Shown: piece after piece, positions 30,300 through 32,854 of the stretch
Layout of the letters: every line of letters starts with the position of its first letter
Numbering within the stretch: the stretch's first letter is position 1
Origin: Prolixibacteraceae bacterium
Lineage (GTDB): Bacteria; Bacteroidota; Bacteroidia; Bacteroidales; Prolixibacteraceae
NCBI GenBank assembly: GCA_027858715.1
Contig: JAQICD010000141.1
Coordinates: 1-32,854 of the forward strand
Direction of reading: 5' to 3'
DNA length: 32,854 bases
The notes under the pieces: generated by a model
What the model saw: the letters and a program-made list of their open reading frames with translations, nothing else
The model's database searches: none
Told to the model about the DNA's origin: nothing
Program-made: the position numbers and the translations under genes

Positions 30300-31130
30300 A
30301 TGAAGCGTACTATGGAATTATCAAACAACATAAAACACAAATTAGAAAAGCTGGAACAATGGTTTAAAATTCACGAAGGTTCAATCGTAGCGTTTTCAGG
30401 CGGAATTGATTCTGCACTGGTATTGTTTCTAGCCCGCAAATATCAGGGGAAAGACAAGGCCATTGGTGTTATATCAAATTCTGAAAGTCTTAAGAAAAGG
30501 GACTTCGACGAAGCCGTTGAGTTTTGTAAAAAGCTCGACATCAACCTCGAAGTGATAAAAACCAAAGAATTACAAGACCCACGCTATGCCGAAAACCCCG
30601 AAAACCGTTGTTTCTTTTGCAAAGAACATCTTTTTCATGACCTTACTGCCATTTGTGAAAAACACCCCGGGTTCTCGGTTCTCAGCGGCACAAACTACGA
30701 CGATCTGGGCGATTACCGCCCCGGTATCGATGCCGCCCGGAAATACGAAGTGCTGACTCCTATGGTTGAATGTAAAATTACTAAGGATGAGCTCCGGCAA
30801 ATAGCTCGTAACTTTAATCTGCCAAACTGGAATAAACCAGCCAGCCCATGCCTCAGCTCACGTATTCCATACAAACAGACTGTTACCGCCGAAAAACTAA
30901 AGCAAATTGAAGACGCTGAAAACATTCTCAACCGGTATGGTTTTTACGAAGTGCGTGTAAGACACTACGGAAAAAATGCAAAGGTAGAAGTTAAAGCTGA
31001 TGAAATGGACAAGCTGGAATTAGTTGAAAACGAAATCGTACAAAAAATTAAAGCCTTAGGTTTTACAAATGTTGAAAAAGATGAAGAAGGACTGGTTTCG
31101 GGAAAACTGAATCGTGCAATAAAAAAATAA
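30300..31130 (+). CDS. larE: LarE, sulfur transferase for nickel-pincer cofactor
   Basis: 276 residues. LarE adenylates the biscarboxylic pyridinium nucleotide made by LarB and inserts sulfur to form its bisthiocarboxylate, ready for nickel insertion by LarC. PP-loop ATP-pyrophosphatase signature SGGIDS at 33-38, with the dimer/C-terminal domain to 276. Cysteines stand at C104 and C107 (NRCFFCKE) and C184 (ASPCLSSRIPY). The last matches the position of the sacrificial cysteine of the Lactiplantibacillus enzyme; the presence of all three suggests the type that binds a [4Fe-4S] cluster (as described for Thermotoga maritima), an inference from pattern only. ATG 30300 is used; ATG 30312 is possible. 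It lies 83 bases before larC. Confidence 0.95.
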   Translation: MKRTMELSNNIKHKLEKLEQWFKIHEGSIVAFSGGIDSALVLFLARKYQGKDKAIGVISNSESLKKRDFDEAVEFCKKLDINLEVIKTKELQDPRYAENPENRCFFCKEHLFHDLTAICEKHPGFSVLSGTNYDDLGDYRPGIDAARKYEVLTPMVECKITKDELRQIARNFNLPNWNKPASPCLSSRIPYKQTVTAEKLKQIEDAENILNRYGFYEVRVRHYGKNAKVEVKADEMDKLELVENEIVQKIKALGFTNVEKDEEGLVSGKLNRAIKK

Positions 31131-31133
31131 GGA

Positions 31134-31197
31134 ACCGCTGAGACCCAAAAACGCTAAGAAAACAATTACAACCTTTGCGCCTTGGCGTCTTTGCGGT
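31134..31197. repeat. imperfect inverted repeat with 8-bp periodicity between larE and larC
   Basis: Arms 31134-31158 and 31173-31197 (25 bases each) match at 18 of 25 positions when one is reverse-complemented, with a 14-base AT-rich spacer. Each arm is itself three degenerate octamers: the right arm reads TTTGCGCC, TTGGCGTC, TTTGCGGT. GC content is well above the surrounding intergenic DNA. From general experience, tandem CTTTGCGTC-like units occur between genes of many unrelated bacteria; their origin is unclear. In RNA the arms could form a long imperfect hairpin between the two cistrons. Confidence 0.6.
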
Positions 31198-31213
31198 GAA
31201 TAAACAAAAGAAA

Positions 31214-32386
31214 ATGAAAATATTATACTACGATTGCTTTGCCGGAATAAGCGGCGACATGAACCTGGGAGCGATGATTGACCTGGGTGTTGACCCTGGT
31301 TATCTGAAAAACGAACTGGGCAAACTCAACATCGAAGGTTTTCAGTTAAAAGTTGAACCCGATATGCGGCGCGGCATTTCAGGCACTAAAGTTACGGTGG
31401 TAATTAATAGTCCCAACAACGAGAAACACCGTCACCTGCGGCATGTTGAAGAAATTGTAAACAACAGTACACTATCAGATAAAGTAAAAACAACTTCGCT
31501 CAAAATTTTCAGGCTCATTGCCGAAGCCGAAGCCAAAGTGCACAACATCGACATACAAAAAGTGCATTTTCACGAGGTTGGAGCGCTCGATTCTATTGCC
31601 GATATTGTGGGAGCAGCCATTTGTCTGGATTACCTGAAAGTTGACAAAGTACTGTCGGCTCCTATTCAGCTTGGCGGCGGCACGGTAAAATGCGCACATG
31701 GCGTAATGCCCGTGCCGACACCGGCCACAGCACTCATAGTTGAAAATATACCCGTGAAAACCGGACTGGTACAACACGAAGCTACCACCCCAACCGGGGC
31801 TGCCATTCTTGCCGCTACAGTTGACGAGTTTACCGACCATCTGAATTTTCCCATTTCAAAAACAGCTTATGGCATTGGTCAGCGCGATATATCGGAAGTG
31901 CCGAACATCCTGCGCCTTTACCTGTGCGAGACCAACGAAGCATTCAGCGATGTAAAGACCGAAACCGAAACCATGCTCGAATGCAACATTGATGATATGA
32001 ACGCCGAACATTTTGGCGATACACTCAAACGTTTATTGAGCGCCGGAGCTTCAGATGCCTGGTTCACGCCCATCATCATGAAAAAATCGCGCCCGGCAAC
32101 CAAGCTTTCTGTACTCTGCAAAGTTAACCTTGTAAACACTATGAAAGCTATAATTTTTGAACACACCACCTCACTTGGAATAAGAGAATATTCGGTTCTG
32201 AAAAACATGCTACACCGCGAAGAAAAAACAGTAAACACCAGCTTTGGCGAAGTACGTGTTAAAGAAAGCTTTTTTAACGGGAAACGCGTAAATGCCAAAC
32301 CCGAATACGACGATTGCAAGCATTTGGCCGATAAAAACAATGTGCCGTTAAGTGAAGTGGAAAACGAAGTACGCAAACAACTTTAA
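31214..32386 (+). CDS. larC: LarC, nickel insertion protein of the pincer cofactor
   Basis: 390 residues from ATG 31214; a TTG at 31175 would extend the frame into the inverted repeat and is rejected. LarC is a CTP-dependent nickel insertase (cyclometallase) that places Ni into the LarE product. It opens with MKILYYDCFAGISGDMNLGAM and continues with HFHEVGALDSIADIVGA, APIQLGGGTVKCAHGVMPVPTPATA, TTPTGAAILA, and the C-terminal ECNIDDMNAEHFGD and KKSRPATKLSVLC blocks. In Lactiplantibacillus plantarum the protein is made from larC1 and larC2 by a ribosomal frameshift; here both parts are in one uninterrupted frame. It ends ten bases before larB. Confidence 0.96.
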   Translation: MKILYYDCFAGISGDMNLGAMIDLGVDPGYLKNELGKLNIEGFQLKVEPDMRRGISGTKVTVVINSPNNEKHRHLRHVEEIVNNSTLSDKVKTTSLKIFRLIAEAEAKVHNIDIQKVHFHEVGALDSIADIVGAAICLDYLKVDKVLSAPIQLGGGTVKCAHGVMPVPTPATALIVENIPVKTGLVQHEATTPTGAAILAATVDEFTDHLNFPISKTAYGIGQRDISEVPNILRLYLCETNEAFSDVKTETETMLECNIDDMNAEHFGDTLKRLLSAGASDAWFTPIIMKKSRPATKLSVLCKVNLVNTMKAIIFEHTTSLGIREYSVLKNMLHREEKTVNTSFGEVRVKESFFNGKRVNAKPEYDDCKHLADKNNVPLSEVENEVRKQL

Positions 32387-32396
32387 CTTTTGTGAC

Positions 32397-32854
32397 ATGA
32401 AACTCGAAGAAATTCTGAAAAGATATAAAAACGGTGAAACAGATCTTGCTGAAGCTCTTCAGCAGCTTTCAGACCGTGGAATTGACGAGATGGGTTTTGC
32501 CACCATCGACACCGACCGTATGCACCGCACGGGGCTGCCCGAAGTTATTTATGCTTCGGGAAAAACAACCGAACAAGTTGCCCAAATCGCAAAGCGTATG
32601 TACGATGATAATATCGACTTACTAGCCACTCGTGTAAACCCTGAAATGTACGATGCTGTAAAAAAACTTATACCCGGTGCCAGTTATAACGAGATGGCTA
32701 AAACCATCACCTATAAACATACTGAACCGGAACTCAACAAAGGCTACATTGCCATTGTTGCTGCCGGCACCAGCGACATGCCTGTGGCTGAGGAAGCTGC
32801 AGAAACAGCCCGTTTTCTGAACAACGAGGTAAAAACCATTTACGATGTGGGCGT
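32397..32854 (+). CDS. larB: LarB, pincer cofactor carboxylase/hydrolase, 5' part
   Basis: Partial: 152 codons are inside the window and the frame is open at the right edge; the family is about 250 residues. LarB carboxylates nicotinic acid adenine dinucleotide and hydrolyses it to the biscarboxylated mononucleotide used by LarE. The N-terminal segment begins MKLEEILKRYKNGETDLAEAL and contains GFATIDTDRMHRTGLPEVIYASGKT; the PurE-like catalytic domain starts near GYIAIVAAGTSDMPVAEEAAETA, a LarB hallmark. Begins ten bases after larC, completing the set of three synthesis genes (larE, larC, larB). larA or another client enzyme may follow beyond the edge. Confidence 0.96.
   Translation, partial: MKLEEILKRYKNGETDLAEALQQLSDRGIDEMGFATIDTDRMHRTGLPEVIYASGKTTEQVAQIAKRMYDDNIDLLATRVNPEMYDAVKKLIPGASYNEMAKTITYKHTEPELNKGYIAIVAAGTSDMPVAEEAAETARFLNNEVKTIYDVG

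Noticed and set aside
31175-31213. TTG-started extension of LarC
   Set aside because: It translates the right arm of the inverted repeat; the family starts at MKILYYDCFAG.

Overview
This window looks like chromosomal DNA of a member of the Bacteroidota, most likely Bacteroidales/Marinilabiliales-like (inference; the family cannot be fixed from this sequence alone). The reasons are a full-length SprA-type type IX secretion translocon next to ruvA, a DUF4837 lipoprotein, TAnnTTTG-type promoter elements in front of many genes, absence of clear Shine-Dalgarno sequences, AT-rich intergenic DNA, and LytS/LytTR signalling. It reads as mostly housekeeping DNA with a few local anomalies. I saw no phage, insertion sequence, CRISPR array or toxin-antitoxin module.

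Layout. 1-952 is the start of an MFS transporter that runs off the left edge (minus). 1121-15346 is a long minus-strand block read right to left: M23 peptidase, dxr, rseP, tatA (followed by a terminator), a DUF4837 lipoprotein, pdxA, ruvA, sprA. It covers isoprenoid and vitamin B6 precursor synthesis, envelope proteolysis, recombination and protein export. 15606-15678 is an initiator tRNA with its own promoter and terminator. 15812-19104 (plus) is an overlapping trio: mnmH, selD and a membrane metallophosphoesterase. 19101-21744 (minus) is a three-gene envelope-sensing cassette: LiaF-like protein, LytS-type kinase, LytTR regulator. 21852-29697 (minus) carries an O-antigen-ligase-like protein, a SpoIIE/PP2C phosphatase, a Bax-like glucosaminidase, a broken mgsA, a leucine-rich-repeat lipoprotein and ligA. 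29856-32854 (plus) is a nickel-pincer cofactor operon: a NikR-family regulator, larE, larC and the 5' part of larB.

The most notable points are: (1) mgsA has lost its middle third through what looks like a microhomology deletion, leaving an N-terminal and a C-terminal fragment in different frames; (2) the NikR-family protein heading the lar operon keeps the NikR fold and length but has non-ligand residues at all four high-affinity nickel positions; (3) larE carries a three-cysteine pattern that suggests an iron-sulfur type rather than a single-cysteine sacrificial enzyme; (4) an 8-bp-periodic inverted repeat lies between larE and larC; (5) TAnnTTTG elements sit at repeated distances from start codons, including two genes where only 4 bases separate the element from ATG. 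I did not find a convincingly new multi-gene system. The NikR-like/lar pairing is the best candidate for something not well described.
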